Assembly: GCA_965153355.1 (NCBI GenBank)
Contig: OZ231126.1
Span: 95,728,001 to 95,792,000, forward strand
DNA: 64,000 nucleotides
Direction: 5' to 3'
From: Flaccisagitta enflata
Taxonomy: Eukaryota; Chaetognatha; Sagittoidea; Aphragmophora
The notes under the pieces: generated by a model
Database searches by the model: none
What the model saw: the letters and a program-made list of their open reading frames with translations, nothing else
Told to the model about the DNA's origin: nothing
Shown here: positions 9,130 through 21,559 of the stretch, piece after piece
Position numbering within the stretch: the first letter of the stretch is position 1
How the letters are laid out: every line of letters begins with the position of its first letter
Position numbers and translations under genes: made by a program

Positions 9130-9519
9130 TCGTTTTTTATATTGTGCTTAACAGTATTTGTCAGTATATCATTTTAGTGTTTGCAAATGTCCCATATTTC
9201 TGTTAGGCGGTATGTGATGAATGTGGATGTTAAACCCTGTTATGTTTTGTAAGAGAAACGTTAGTGATTCTAACCACCATTGTGATCTGACTAGTTTGTA
9301 AACTAGTATTATTACATGTTTTGTTGATGGCTCCTTTTGGTTTTTGATTTTAAGAAGCCATTTACGGATTATTGATACCACTGTGATTTAGTTGTAACAA
9401 TAAAAAAGTTATATTGTGGTTTGTATAAGTCGGCAAAACAAATCCTCTTTCTTTAATTAACTTATTAAACATGAATTTTGCTTGAAGCGATTACAATACC
9501 ATATCTATCTAGAATCTGT

Positions 9520-9801
9520 CTATGTGATCAGGTAAGTCAGTTGAACTGCCAGTGGTGGCAACAATCGCGAATAGCCTGACCTCGAGTCTGTGTCTAAGCA
9601 CCCAAAATCGGTCGCTCGATTGGCCTGTTGTTTCTTGAATCTGTTGGTGTGGAAGTCATCGGATGTGGTAGTTGCCGTTCCTTCTTTGCCTAGATTTGAT
9701 ATCTGCCCGGGCTGAGGCGCTGCTACAAGTTGTGCACTCGAAGCAGCTTCCCTGCCAGGGCTTTTTTTTGGTCCGTAGAACGGAATATAATTGTTATACA
9801 T
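9520..9801 (-). CDS. Unrecognised 93-residue open frame
   Basis: Begins ATG-TAT-AAC-AAT and reads a hydrophilic, Gln/Ser/Thr-rich protein with no known motif, transmembrane span or Cys pattern. Its base composition is clearly richer in G+C than the AT-rich flanks, which mildly supports a former or current exon. The + strand at the same place has a perfect donor-like CAG|GTAAGT at 9531, so the segment could instead hold an exon/intron boundary of a + strand transcript. Function unknown. Confidence 0.3.
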   Translation of the reverse strand: MYNNYIPFYGPKKSPGREAASSAQLVAAPQPGQISNLGKEGTATTTSDDFHTNRFKKQQANRATDFGCLDTDSRSGYSRLLPPLAVQLTYLIT

Positions 9802-12800
9802 AATAGTTTCTAATTATTATATCATTTTTGTAAAATTATTATATCAAACGGGCTGAGTGTATAATTATTTTATTTTGCTGTAACTTAATTATATTGAACG
9901 TATAATAGTAGCAAGCAAACCTGAGCTCCGTCACAGCGCTCAAATCCTGAAGTTAGCTATTGTCATTTTCTGCTTGTGGAACACGAGTTATATACAAAAA
10001 TCATAATAACATTTCTAGTAATATAAGTGAACTTACATAAAGAGACATCTAAACAAACATTCCTTATGGGCAGGTGACCTTACAGCGAGAAAAAAAAGCC
10101 GAGAAAAACAACCTGTTCCTCACCTATGAATATTTAGATATTAGCACAACTTTGACTTGATTGAACAGGTATTTATAATTGAGGTCCCCTCGAGTTTCCG
10201 AGATATGTTATTGAGGAGTAAAAATGCTGTCTGAAACTGTTTTTGTTACAGATTTTCTCCAATGGTATCTCACCGTAATCATCATTTCTTTAAGGGAAGG
10301 TAAAGCATAAAAATAAAGAAAATCGCAGATTCTGTTCTTAACTGCAGAAAAGATGACCGCGCAGAAAACAATCTTTTCTACACTGTCATCGTTTAAGTAT
10401 ATTTGGCTAGTTTGTATGAAAATGGATAATGGCTTATATTTCTTTTTACAAATAGTATTATGAATAGCTTATGAAGGGATTTCCATATGAAAATGATAAT
10501 TGACATGATACGAAATTTTCGCTACCCTATACTAATAATAGTTTTACTTTAAGTGTATAATTGCTGTATAATTTTTGCTTCTCCGGACGGTCTCAGCTGT
10601 ATAATTGCTGTATAACGCAATATAATTGCTGTATAACGCTGTATAATTCCTGTATAACTGGGTATATTTTTTTTACATTTCTTGGAGGTGTATGATTTCG
10701 TCCGCGATTTGTATAATTTTCGGGCCGGAAAATAAAATTTTTTTTGAGTGTTCCCACTTGGGTTTTGATACATTTGTCTTCATTCTAACATAAAATCCAA
10801 ACAAATTAATGGAACTCAATGGGACTACTGGCAAATTGTTCATTTTTTGAAGCTCTTTAAAATGCTTATAAATAACAATTTGATTTGTTGAATATAAACT
10901 GTATAAAACTAGTCTGAAAGTGGTAACTTTTTTTATGAGTCACACTGTAGATCTTATGTATCTCACTACTTTAGAAAAAAGTGCATACACACACACACAC
11001 ACACACACATACACCATCTAATGAAAAAAACAAACACCATCTAATGAAAAAAACAAACAAAATAAAGATGCCATTCCTACATATATCACCTTTTTATTGG
11101 GGGAAGGGAGGTTCTGGTAAAGTAAAGTTTGTAGTAATGTGTACCCAGCCTATATAAATTATCAATCCTATCAATGTGATTAGAACGCACTTCATGATGT
11201 TTTACCCTTGCTGGCTGTTTGCACAAGCATACAAATGGATAAGCATAACAAGCTTGCAAAAAAAAAAAGAAATAAACAAAAAAAAAACAACCTCCACCTT
11301 TATGCATATCTCACTCAGCAGGGTTTTCAGATATTAAAAAAGGGAAGACCTTTGAGAAAAATGCTACTTGGATGTAGTGCATGGCCCATGTTCATGCCGT
11401 AAAGACCATTTGATCCCCCACCTCAGATGATAGTGAATGAAGTGGATAGACAAGACACCTGACTCTATGGATAGTCAAACTAAATCTTATGCTAGCCCAA
11501 ATCTAATTGACACCGCAGAGAAATTTGCAATTGTGTTGGTTGGTCAGAAGTAAGATTTGAAAGGTGTGCAGTGTGAGGTCACTAATGATAGCGTTCAAAG
11601 GAGTTAAGTGTCCTAGATCATCAGTTGGAAGGTAAGAAGCCTGAAGGATGAAAGTTGCTAAAATCAGCGACTTCATAGCCATAGAAAGTCGTTGAAATCA
11701 GCAACTTTATACCCATCATAATAAGAGAGTTTGAGTGTTGTTAAAATCAGCGACTTTAACAATTCAAATTCTTTTTCTCATTTTTACCTGTTTTAAGACG
11801 AGGAGTATCTCATTTTTTTTATCCTTTTGGGTCAGCACCCTAAGGGGCTCATTTGAGGAAAAAATGGTAAAAATTGATGATACCCTATTTTGAGAAAAAA
11901 CTTAGGAAAAGCTTTTTTACTATTATATTCTGAATTGAAATCACCAAAGTCGCTGATTTCAGATCACCCTGATCACAAATTGCCAACTTTTGAGTCCGCT
12001 AGCTGTCTGGGGTCATGCCCCTCCTCCTTAGGCTTAAACTAGTGCTCAACCCACACCTAGCCGCAGCAGTATTCAGTAAGATCAATTACTCTCTGTTAGT
12101 TTCAGCCTGCCTTTGTAGCAACTGTCAGTTTGGCTTCTGCATTTATCATCCCCCTACCTTCCTTTCCCGCCCTGCCCTCCTCTGCTCACCCATGCCCATT
12201 CCATTTGTTTGAAGCCTCCTTGACAAATCTAGTTTTAAAGCTAAATTTTGTTACTTTAGAACCCGTCAATTAGTTCAGTGTACACATTATGCCAGATTTG
12301 AAACTATCACTCAATGATCTACTCTTACCCCAAGCTTGTTATTGTGAGTTTTTTGTGTTACTTTTTTTTAGAGTTTTCAATCTAGATTCGTTTTCCGATT
12401 AAGATGTCAGTCTGTCAGTCAATCAGTTAATTGGTCAGCCTGATTGGTATTCTACACACTTATTGGTAGTTTTTTTTTTCAATCTCAGATAGCCATTACA
12501 ACAGTTACTTGATCATCAAGCAATCAGTCAATGCATCAATTGAATAGTCAGTTGGTTCTCTCCATATCTCAGGTTGCGATACAAGCCTAGATACACGCAG
12601 TAATACAGATATGAACAGGTTGATCATTTAGTTGTCGCCTCCTTTTAACTAATCCTCTGCATTTGAGGTTTGAATTGACATTGTTGTGGCAGTCTTTCCT
12701 CTAGGTTATGTTTTGTTCCAGATTGCCAATTGTTAGTGAATTATCAATTCTCAATTGTTAGTGAATAATCAATTATCAATCAACCACTAAGTCAGTCCAT

Positions 12801-14303
12801 TGTTTAGACTGAATCAGTTACTCATGATTGGCCAATATTTTTCATGACAAAAGTAGACATCCTTTTCCCCTCCTTGGTAATTTTTTTCTTCACGTTTTGA
12901 GGCGTAGGTTCTGTCATGGTCACCCCAATGCTATCTTTCCTAAGTCATAAGATAGTCTCGTTGTCCATCCCTACCCATCCCCTCTTGATTGGTCATTAAG
13001 TATAAGACGACTTCCCCCCACTTACGCATTCTTTTCTCCATCTCTCACTCAGTTATTTTTCCAGGATTCGTAACCTGGCTGGATGATCAATGAGCGCAAT
13101 TTGGGTATGCATTTCTCCAGTTTGACTCACTCACTATCAAGTTGGATCAAAGCAGGATGGATTTAGGATCACCTTTTTGAACTTATCTCTCCCACCCACA
13201 ACTGACTCCCCCACTCCGGCTTCTTCTGACTTCCCCGCCTAGTCCTCCTACCTATTTCTTTAGAATGTGTGATATGTAATTGTAGTAGTACTTTCATGAA
13301 CAGTTCAAGTTTTAGTACATCTTCAGCCTTCTGAGACTTGACATGTTGGTAGGATTGGTGTGTCCAATGCCTTTAATGCCTTTAATTGGATATTTTTATA
13401 TACGGATTTTAGCTGCGAGTCAAATGTGTAACAATGGTCATAGTTGGAAGACTATTTAGTTTGGCATGTATGCTTCACTCGGTCTTTTGGAGTTGTTTTT
13501 CACAGTTCTGCTGAAATGCATGATTTTGGAATTTGCGGATCTTGCTAGTGATGCATGAGAAGTAACTTGAATGAAGGATAGTTTGGTTAACAAAAGTGGA
13601 CTCATTGAACATTGTTTGCAGTCTTAAAATTTGTAAGTTAAGACACTCTGTAGTAACTATCCAGAAATCTCAGCGCCGATGTTGATTCAAAGATCTGGTG
13701 ATCAGAACCGGAGGCCTCTCCAAAGTGCTAGAGAAAAAGCATACAGATGAATCGCTACCCCAGAATTGTGCCCCAGACTTACCCTCCAACATGATGAGTA
13801 ATGAGAGATAATGATTGTTTTCTTGTGCAATCAGTCTCTGTCCATTTCAGGTTAGTTGTCTTTGCTAAAGTGTATATGTGCCAATGGTACCATATCTTAT
13901 CTTTCTCTGCCATGTCCTATCTTTCTCTTTGCTTCTACTCTTGTCTTAATCCTAATTTTAGTGAAAAATTGACATTGATCAAGTATTTCCGGCAATTTTT
14001 CAAGAAAAAGGGGGCGCCACCGGAGAGAGCATCTCTCCTCTTCTCTCTTGCCTGTAAAAGCAGCTTGATCTGGTATCTCGGGGTTGGTTCTTCACCAAAT
14101 CATCTGCTTTCTTTAGTTTCCCAAATATATCCACATTTACCCATCCTTAGTCTTATCATTAGATCCTCAGTCCCTTAGTTTCTTTTTATGAATTTTGGGT
14201 TAGGACATAAATCTTTGGGGATTTCACCGTCAGGCTGTCAACCTCTTCTAGGGCTTTTAGTAGAATAATTCTTTTTTCATGTCCTTTTTCTTTGGTCTAG
14301 ATA
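9802..14303. other. Long unassigned AT-rich region
   Basis: No gene recognised. Contents: imperfect CTGTATAATTG repeats (about 10555-10665), (CA)n at 10987-11009, four scattered copies of AAATCAGCGACTT with one inverted (11655-11965), TCAGTC-rich sequence at 12410-12840, and short frames with no features, the longest at 13801-14178 (125 codons, no family recognised). Confidence 0.5.
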
Positions 14304-14686
14304 TGTCAGGTTTTAAGTACCCGCTGACTGTATCTTGTTCAACCCTAGTTCAGTATCGCCTATGTATCTATCTAATGAAGTCAAACCGCGCGTAACCTTA
14401 CGGATATTGTCTTTATTCCAAGTTGGTTACACTGTAAAGTAAGTGAAAATATCATGAGAAACTGACAAACTAGTGACAGACTGACAGACTGACTGACTAA
14501 TCATTACAGCAATAACATAGCAGTAACATACCAAAGTATTCGACGTAAGATTCCAAAAGAGTCAATTCATAGCAGAAGAAAATATCCAACTATCATGCTT
14601 ATGTCTAATCAAAAGTCTAAGCGCACAATCTAAAGATCTGTTTATCATTTGCGTAGTCTTCGTTAATTGACAATGCTTAGCTAACA
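14304..14686 (-). repeat. BEL/Pao 3' LTR
   Basis: 383 bp, TGTCAGG...TTAGCTAACA on the + strand, preceded by AGATA (14299-14303). Compared with the other LTR it has a 9-bp extra stretch near 14623-14631. Next to it, on the element's strand, lies a weak purine tract (GGTGGAGG). Confidence 0.93.
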
Positions 14687-15303
14687 CCTCCACCAATTGA
14701 TGGTGTTTGATTCTATTCCCGGCATCATTGTTCCAGGTTCCGGTAGCCAAGAGTTTTAAAATTTTCGAAAAATGGTTCGATCCAAAATTTCGCTGTACAG
14801 ATCTGCCACTGCGTCGACGAGTTGCTGCGGCTCCAATGAGTTGCTTCTGCTGACGGCTGCTGCAGCTCCGATCATTGGGGGCAGTTTGGAAATGCCGTGG
14901 CTCCATTGCTTCGCTGACTTCCGTGAGAATCCACTCCAGCATTCGTATCCACTACAGCATTCGCATCCACTCCAGCATTTGAATCCACTCCAGCATTTGC
15001 ATCCAATCCATCATGAATGTTTTCCATTCAGTGTACGCAACTTGTTCATGAGTATCAACTTATTCTATTACTAGATATGAATGATTCTCTCACTAGCTAA
15101 TGAATGATAGTTCATTCATTTCATTGTTCATCCCTTTACTTGTGTTTGAATACAATTCATTTAAGAACCAAAAATGCTTTTCTATTTAAGCATAGTAGAA
15201 TGAGAAAGGCAGGGATGATGAAGGTAATAACAGTGAGCAAAAAAGGGGGGAAATCAAGTCTGTCGCCAAATTATCCTAGGCTCACAGACATAAAAAAATT
15301 TGA

Positions 15304-16623
15304 TTAGAAAAAATGGGTCCAGCAAAGGGGGAAGGTTTCATTTTCTTTTTCCGACATGAAACTGGGCTTGTTGAAAATGAAGTAGTTGCAGGTGTAGCAG
15401 CGGGGTAAGTGAATCTCCCCGCGGCAGTTACGATCAAAGTTGCGGGGGGTGATGCAAATGTAGCCCAGGTCAATCCCTGGGCGTAGTTTGGGGAGTGAAC
15501 CTTCATAGCCTGAAAAACAGAAGGAAAGTTGATTTTCAGATTTAACTGTTTTTTTGCTGGTTTCTACGTTTGATCCTTTCGCGCTCTTTTTTTCATCTCT
15601 TCAATGCGGCGTTTCATTGCCCGAGTCGAGTTTTCTTGATCCATGACAGCAGCATCAAGTGTACAAATTGCCCTCTTTAGATGATGTTCCACATTACCAT
15701 TGTGAATATATCCAGAGACAATGTCTCCGGTATCTTGAGAGAAATCCAAAATTGGTGCCTCTGAGGGTTGGGCACGAGGAAGATCCTCGGCTGGGGCGGC
15801 AACAAGCTGGGCGGCATGATAGGCTGTAAGATCGATTGGCTCAATCGGAGGAACATCTTTGGTCTATATAGAGGGTGAAAGGGGAGGAAGAGAATAAAAG
15901 GGATCAAATCAATACCCGCTTGGGTGTAAGTGTGAAATTGATTCACTTCGAATTGGCTAGTTGATTGAACATGTGAATTTTACCTCCATCAGCGGAGTTG
16001 GATGAGTTTTGGCAGTGGTGGTGGTCATCATCGTTGTAACGACAACTTTTCTCAGCATTTGAGAAAGTGGAGGACGCAATCGGTGGTGAGGCACTGAGAT
16101 GGGCACGGTGGTGGTAGGAATGGCGGCCGTGGTGGTGGTTGGCGGCCATGATGTGCCTCGCAGGAGTTGAAGAAGAGGAGGTCGTGGAAGAGGGAGATGA
16201 GGAGGAGGAGGAGGTTGATGAGTGGCGGCGGCGGCTGGCGGTCTTGGCACACCTTGCATGAGTGGTGGCGGCTGGCAAGGAAGGGGAAGAGAAGGAGGCG
16301 GAAGAGAAAGAGATGAAGAAGAAAATGGGCAAGGATTTTCCCTTGCCTCTTGAGGAGCAGGAGGAGGAAGAAGAGGTGGGCAAGGATTATCCCTTGCCGA
16401 AGATGGGGCAGAAAGAAGAGGAGGGCCAGGAGGAAGAGGGGCAGAAGGAAGACGAGTAAAAGACTCAAATTCCGAGTCTCTTCCTGCTTTGCGGAAAAGG
16501 CGTCGATAAATTTTGCGCCTTTTGCGCCTCCGTCTTTTTCCTATCCGCAAAATTTTGGGGTTTGAACCTGGACCTTCTGATGGCTTCCTTAAACTCCAAT
16601 GGGACTTCGTTTTTTTTCCAATA

Positions 16624-16660
<37 letters not shown>

Positions 16661-17201
16661 AACCCTCTAATGGCGCCGTGAATTTGTCTGTTTAGAAAGG
16701 TAAAAAGAGTATAGGAAGGGATAAGGAGAATAATGGGGAATATGGTGGCCCTTATCTGTTAAATGTGTTTGTATTGTGTTATTTGACTCTACACAGCTCT
16801 TCTATACTCACTTTCGCCGAATTTGACCAGACCAACAACAAAGTTGTAGTCCTCAATATCGTGTAAGTCGTTGTCATCTTTGGCGTTGACGACAACCGCA
16901 GCAGTTGCGTCATCCGCCATCCCTACAGCAGCCGCAGCGCCAAGGTCATTATCGTCAACGTGATCTACAATGACAACGGCGGCGACGACTTCTTCCGTGA
17001 CGATGCAGTCGTCGTTCAATTCTTCTTGCTCGTTGTTGTTGATCCCAAGGGGAGAATGTCGGGAATTAAATCCTTTGTCTGAGGAAAAGGTTGAGATTGG
17101 GAGTAAGGTTTTCTCAATGGGAATGGGATAAGTAAGAATTTGGTGGGAAGTGAAATTATTGATTCCATTAATTCATTTACCTCCACAACACGACGATCCA
17201 T
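15304..17201 (-). CDS. Candidate spliced accessory gene inside the BEL/Pao element
   Basis: Predicted exons (- strand): 17181-17201 (Kozak-like GCCATGG start, donor GAG|GTAAAT), 16812-17028, 15984-16687, then 15564-15863 (stop) or 15698-15863 joined to 15304-15509. Introns are 120-190 nt. Donors: AAA|GTGAGT, GAG|GTAAAA, ATG|GTAATG; acceptors: CTAAACAG, CTATATAG, TTTTTCAG. Every junction keeps the frame open. The weakest is the first acceptor (AACGAG); the stronger CCTCAG at 17078 gives an early stop. The product of about 413 residues has an acidic Asp/Val/Ala N-terminus, a 12-Ala run from (GCC)n, a basic stretch (IGKRRRRKRRKIYRR), a long Pro-rich segment, then a helical charged end; the alternative last exon is Cys-rich (CITP, CRGE, CYTC). 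The basic patch could be a nuclear-localisation or RNA-binding signal. No family recognised. It occupies the position of env in retroviruses but lacks env features. A nested host gene fragment is the main alternative. Confidence 0.4.
16623..16660. repeat. (GCC)12 trinucleotide run
   Basis: A pure CGG/GCC tract. On the - strand it reads poly-Ala in the frame of the predicted spliced gene and poly-Arg in the next frame, which also continues into a protein-like reading (YWKKNEVPLEFKEAIRR) before stopping at 16465. Which frame is used therefore rests on the upstream splice junction. Confidence 0.85.
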
Positions 17202-17455
17202 GGCAATGATGGAAGAGGAAGGGAAGATGAAGAGTTGTGGTTGTTGTTGTTGTTGTTGTTGTTGTTAGTACAATGTTATTGTTTTTGTTTTTTTTATCGC
17301 ATTGATGAGAGCATAGGAATAACACTCTGGGTGAGAAAGGAAAATGACATTGCGTGAATAGAAATGCAGGATTGGAGAAAGTGCAATTTCCAAGTAAAAG
17401 CAATTAGCAACAGGGGATAAAATGGCGATTGGAATAGCTAATGGTTTCCATTAGT

Positions 17456-17640
17456 CTATTTGTCCAACTCAAAAGGGACGATTTTACACAGATGTTTCTC
17501 TAATATAGTCCCATTTGGTAAGTCAATTTCCACACGGCGGACATGATTCTTATCAGCGGTAAGAATCTTATTTATCCTCCCAATTCGCCACAACTCCCGA
17601 GGCTGGAGATCATCAACAAGGAAGACTATTTGGCCAACTT
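17456..17640 (-). pseudogene. End of BEL/Pao pol: DUF5641-like domain, separated from integrase
   Basis: The - strand reads VGQIVFLVDDLQP, then ELWRIGRINKI and VRRVEIDLPNGTI, ending KIVPFELDK and a stop at 17456-17458. This matches the conserved end of BEL/Pao integrase proteins (GD-V-DD-P-R-W-GR pattern). Its junction with the integrase core was cut by the family A insertion at about 17648-19042. Confidence 0.85.
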
Positions 17641-17647
17641 GCGACTA

Positions 17648-19042
17648 ACTTTCTTCAACCTGCTGTGTCGGTCCGTCAGCTGGTCTGTCCGTCCGTAACA
17701 CTTTGCTTTTTTTTGTCGTTTTATGTCATTTTAGGGTATTTTATGTCATTTTAAGTCATTTTAAGTCATTTCCAGTCATTTTCAGTAAATTTTAGTCACT
17801 GAAGTCATTTTGTCATTTTTTGTCATTTTTGTCATTTTAAGTCATTTTAAGTCATTCTTAGTCATTCTAAGTTATTTTAAGTCATTCTAAGTCATTATAA
17901 GTCATTACAAGTCATTCTAAGTCACTCTAAGTTAATTTTTGGCTTTTGAAGTTTTTGGTTACACTTTGTTTTTTGCATTGTTTTTGGTCAATTTGGGTTG
18001 TCTGGAGTAATTTTGAGTCATTTTTTGGTTATTATTGGTCATTTTTGGTTGCTTTTGGTCATTTTTGGTTGCTTTAAGTCATTCTTGGTCATTTTTGATC
18101 ATTTATGTCACTTTGTTCATTTTAGTCATTTGTGTAATTTATGGGCACTTCAAATAGTTTTAAGTCTTTTTGAGTTATTTTGGAACATTTCAGGTCATTT
18201 TTTTTTATTTAACATAGTTTTTTGGTTTTTGGTTTATTTTTCTGTTTTTGGTTTTTTGTTTTTTTTTGTTTTTGGTTTTTTTTTTTTTGTTTTTTTTTTT
18301 TTTTGATCATTTATGTTTTTTGGTATGTTATGGTCATTTATGTTTTTTGATATGTTTTTGTCATATATGTCATTTCAAGTCTGCTGGTTTAATTCTGCTG
18401 GTTTAAGTCTGCTGGTTTGAGTCTGCTGTTTTAAGTCTGCTGTTTTAAGTCTGCTGATCTAAGTCTGCTGGTTTAAGTCTGTTGGTTTGGGTCTGGTTTA
18501 AGTCAGGTTTAAGTCAGGTTTGAGTCTGGTTTAAGTCTGGTTTAAGTCTGGTTTAAGTCTGGTTTAAGTCTGGTTTAAGTCTGGTTCAAGTCTGGTTTAA
18601 GTCTGGTTTAAGTCTGGTTTAAGTCTGGTTTTAGTCTGGTTTAAGTCTGGTTTAAGTCTGGTTTAAGTCTGGTTTGAGTCTGGTTTGAGTCAGGTTTAAG
18701 TCAGGTTTAAGTCTGGTTTGAGTCTAGCTTGAGTCTGGTTTAAGTCTGGTTAAAGTCTGGTTTAAGTCTGGTTCATGTCTGATTTATGTCCGGTTTAGGT
18801 CTGGTTTAGATCTGGTTTATGTCTGGTTTATGTCTGGTTTAGGTCTGGTTTTGGTCTGGTTTAGGTCTGGTTTAATTCTGGTTTATGACTGGTTTGAGTC
18901 TGGTTTGAGTCTGGTTTGAGTCTGGTTTGGTTCTGGTTTGGGTCTGGTTTAAGTCTGATTTTCGATAAAAGGATAAAATAAGTAGTCAGGTCAGTTCAGT
19001 CATTTTTGCCTTGCACACGACTTATAGGTGTTGGCCTTGTTT
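17648..19042 (+). mobile_element. Large family A element inserted in BEL/Pao pol
   Basis: The 5' block is diverged (CCTGCTGTGTCGGTCCGTC, CCGT tract, AACACTTTGCTTTTTTT). Inside are a degenerate AAGTCATTTT array (17700-17940), T-rich variants of it (17990-18380) and a long TCTGGTTTAAG 11-bp array (18380-18955). The 3' arm GCACACGACT and tail TATAGGTGTTGGCCTTGTTT end at 19042. Exact target-site borders are unclear. It postdates the retrotransposon, giving a relative age. Confidence 0.85.
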
Positions 19043-19860
19043 GAGGAAGAAGTCCACTTAGTCTGTTTCTGAAATTCTGCGACGTATTCTGATTGCCAGC
19101 AAATCCAAAAGTCTTCAATGACTTTGCGTTGTGGCGCCATGATGCTCTCAAATGATCGCCTGAAGATAGGGGAGGAAGGATATTGACAGATGTAGGAGTG
19201 ATGGTGTAGGGGTAGAGGAAGTTTGCCAGGGAAAGTGTTCGGGGGTCAGAGGGGTCAGATGACAAGGGGGTGATGGGTCTGCGATTTAAAATCCCAGACA
19301 CCTCTGACAAGATGGTCTCAAAGCTATCAAGATTGAGCTCGCTTTTTTGTTCATAAACTATGGCTGAGATATGCTTTTTTGCGCTCTGTACACAACGTTC
19401 CCACACTCCACCTGCATGAGGGGTGTGGAATGGACAAAAATGCCAAGTTAATCCCTTGCCCGCTAATTCTTTGTTTCTCTTTTCGTTGTTCCATAGTGCA
19501 ACACTTTCAGCCAATTCCCGGGATGCCCCTTTGAAATTTGAACCACAGTCACACCAAAGTGACTTCAAGCCTGGGAATTGGTTGTGAAACCGTATCAAAG
19601 CGTTTATGAAAGACTCAGTTGACATGTCTTTCAAGCTGATCAGACTAATGGCCCTTGTCGTGAGACAAGTAAACAGTAACACATGGCGTTTTTTCAACCC
19701 ACGACCAGTGTGCTTTAAAGAAAAGGGTCCAAAAACATCACATCCTGTTTCAGCAAATGGTTGAGTGAATTCTAACCTTTCAGCTGAAAGGTCAGCCTCT
19801 TGTTGGTGTTGAGGTTTTTTATCCCTCCTATGGCAGTAAGTGCACGTATCCACAACTAAT
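18980..19860 (-). pseudogene. BEL/Pao integrase core
   Basis: Reads a zinc-binding remnant (CTYCHRRDKKPQ), then the DDE core: first Asp in GCDVFGPF, second Asp in WCDCGSNFKGA, Glu in GGVWERCVQSAKK. This is the typical Pao spacing. Integrase would join the cDNA to host DNA. The last part changes frame: from about 19130 the reading WICWQSEYVAEFQKQTKW continues in another frame up to the family A insertion, so the protein is frameshifted and split. Confidence 0.9.
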
Positions 19861-20079
19861 CTTATGGCGGATTTTCCTCCAAAGATAAAAAACCTTTGGC
19901 GTAGTCCATGGAACGTCTGTAAACAAGAGGAATGAGCATTTGATTCATGTTCAAAACGGATTAGAGATTTTTCAATCTCTTCTTGGCTTGGGTTGGGGAG
20001 TATCGAAGGAAATTTTTGATCAAATGAGTAAACAGTGGAATTTCACAGCCTGCCATCCGCCCTCAAGCATAGATTCTCA

Positions 20080-21559
20080 TCAAAAAATGAGAGAATCTTT
20101 CCTTCTTAATTCAAATTGAGCATTGGGCATATTCACTCCCAATTTGACTAGAGACTCTATCTCAGGTTGGAAATGTTTGTACTGCAAGGCGCGTACAATC
20201 ATCGTCTCAGATGTCTTTAGGTCACTTGGCATCACAAATAAATGATAAGGTTTCAAGTTCCTTGCATTCTTATCCTTCAAGTTAGAAATGTGTTTGGCAC
20301 TAAGAAACAAAAAGCGCGAGAATAGTGCAACTCTCCTCACCTTTTTGTCCCAGTGCTCTATCTTCTTTGTCACTTCCAACGACCAGTGAGGAGGAGGAGA
20401 TGATGGAGGAGGAGGAATTGAAGGGATATCCCTTTCTGTTTCTTCCACGCTGATCATGAGTAATTCCAATGGAGAGAAATTGGCTTCGTGGCTTGCCTCT
20501 ATGGCCGCAGGATTATTTGCTTTTTGCAGAATTGGCATAATGGGCCAATTTTCCTCCAGCTCCTGAAGGTAGTCTGGGCCTCAATAAAATGGAATCCATC
20601 TGGGGTCACCCAGGGTCAATCCGCGGGAGCACCAATCTGCCGGGTTGTGCTCCCCAGGAATGTGTTTCCATTCAATAGTGTCCATCAGAGTCCATATGTC
20701 CTTAAGTCGGAAGTGTTCGTATGTTTTCTTTCAACCATCGTAAACATTGAGCCAGTTGATCACACACATTGAATCAGTCATCAAGATTATCCTTGAAAAT
20801 TCTTCCCCCGCAAGTCTCACTAGCTCATCGCGTTTTCTAGCTAATGAGTGGCTTCTAGCTCAATCTTAGGAACTGAATCCTTATGATCTTCTTGGTTTTT
20901 CAAAATTTGTTTATGCATGTGCAGGGGAACCACATGGCTTTTACTTAGCAAAAGGCCACATAGGGCGGTTTTTCCCCCCGACCTTTCAAGGATCTATGGA
21001 TATAGATAACACACCCATATCCCACTAGACTCGCATCGCTAAAGCCTATGAGCTTGTTTTCACAGTCCTCATATCCTAGAGCTGAAGTCCATCTTGGTAT
21101 TCTTATAGTTTTCAATTTTTGCAAAGAGATTCTCCAGTCATTGATTTCCTTGAGAATTCCCAAGGGAATTTCTTTTTCCCAAGGTATGTTCATATCATTA
21201 ACAATTTGATACAAAATCTTCCCTTGTAATGTGCAAGGAGCATAAGCTCCATATGGGTCAAAATTGCTTGCAGTCAAACGCAAAAAGTCTCTCTTAGTTA
21301 CAACTGGCACCTTGGCTTTAGCGGTAACTTTGACATACAGTGAATCAATTTCTGGGTCATAACCAGACCCCAGAATCTTACCTGTGGGAGAGGTCTCGCT
21401 CCCTTTGTTCATCATATTGTTTACAACCTGTCTGAAGTATTCCGGAGAAACTTCACTAATTTTCTCCACATTTCCTTTGCCATTGAATTGCTCAAATTTG
21501 ATTTCCGGTGGCTTGGCGAAGTTCTCATTTTCTTTGGGTTCAGTGGCGTGGTTTCTCAT
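20080..21559 (-). pseudogene. BEL/Pao A17/RNase H region
   Basis: The - strand reads the region after the reverse transcriptase: PYGAYAPCTLQGKI, WTSALGYEDCE and GFSDASLVGYGCVIYI (20945-21559), the last matching the F-x-DAS-x3-YG motif seen in Pao elements. Past a stop near 20943, RNase H-like sequence continues (IELEATHSLARKRDEL, then PGEHNPADWCSRGL) to about 20545, then a linker frame to 20080. Frames change at 20943 and 20540, so this part is also defective. Confidence 0.85.

Noticed and set aside
16556-16620. tRNA-like B box (GGTTCAAACCCC) on the - strand
   Set aside because: No A box at the right distance and no cloverleaf; it lies in the predicted accessory gene.
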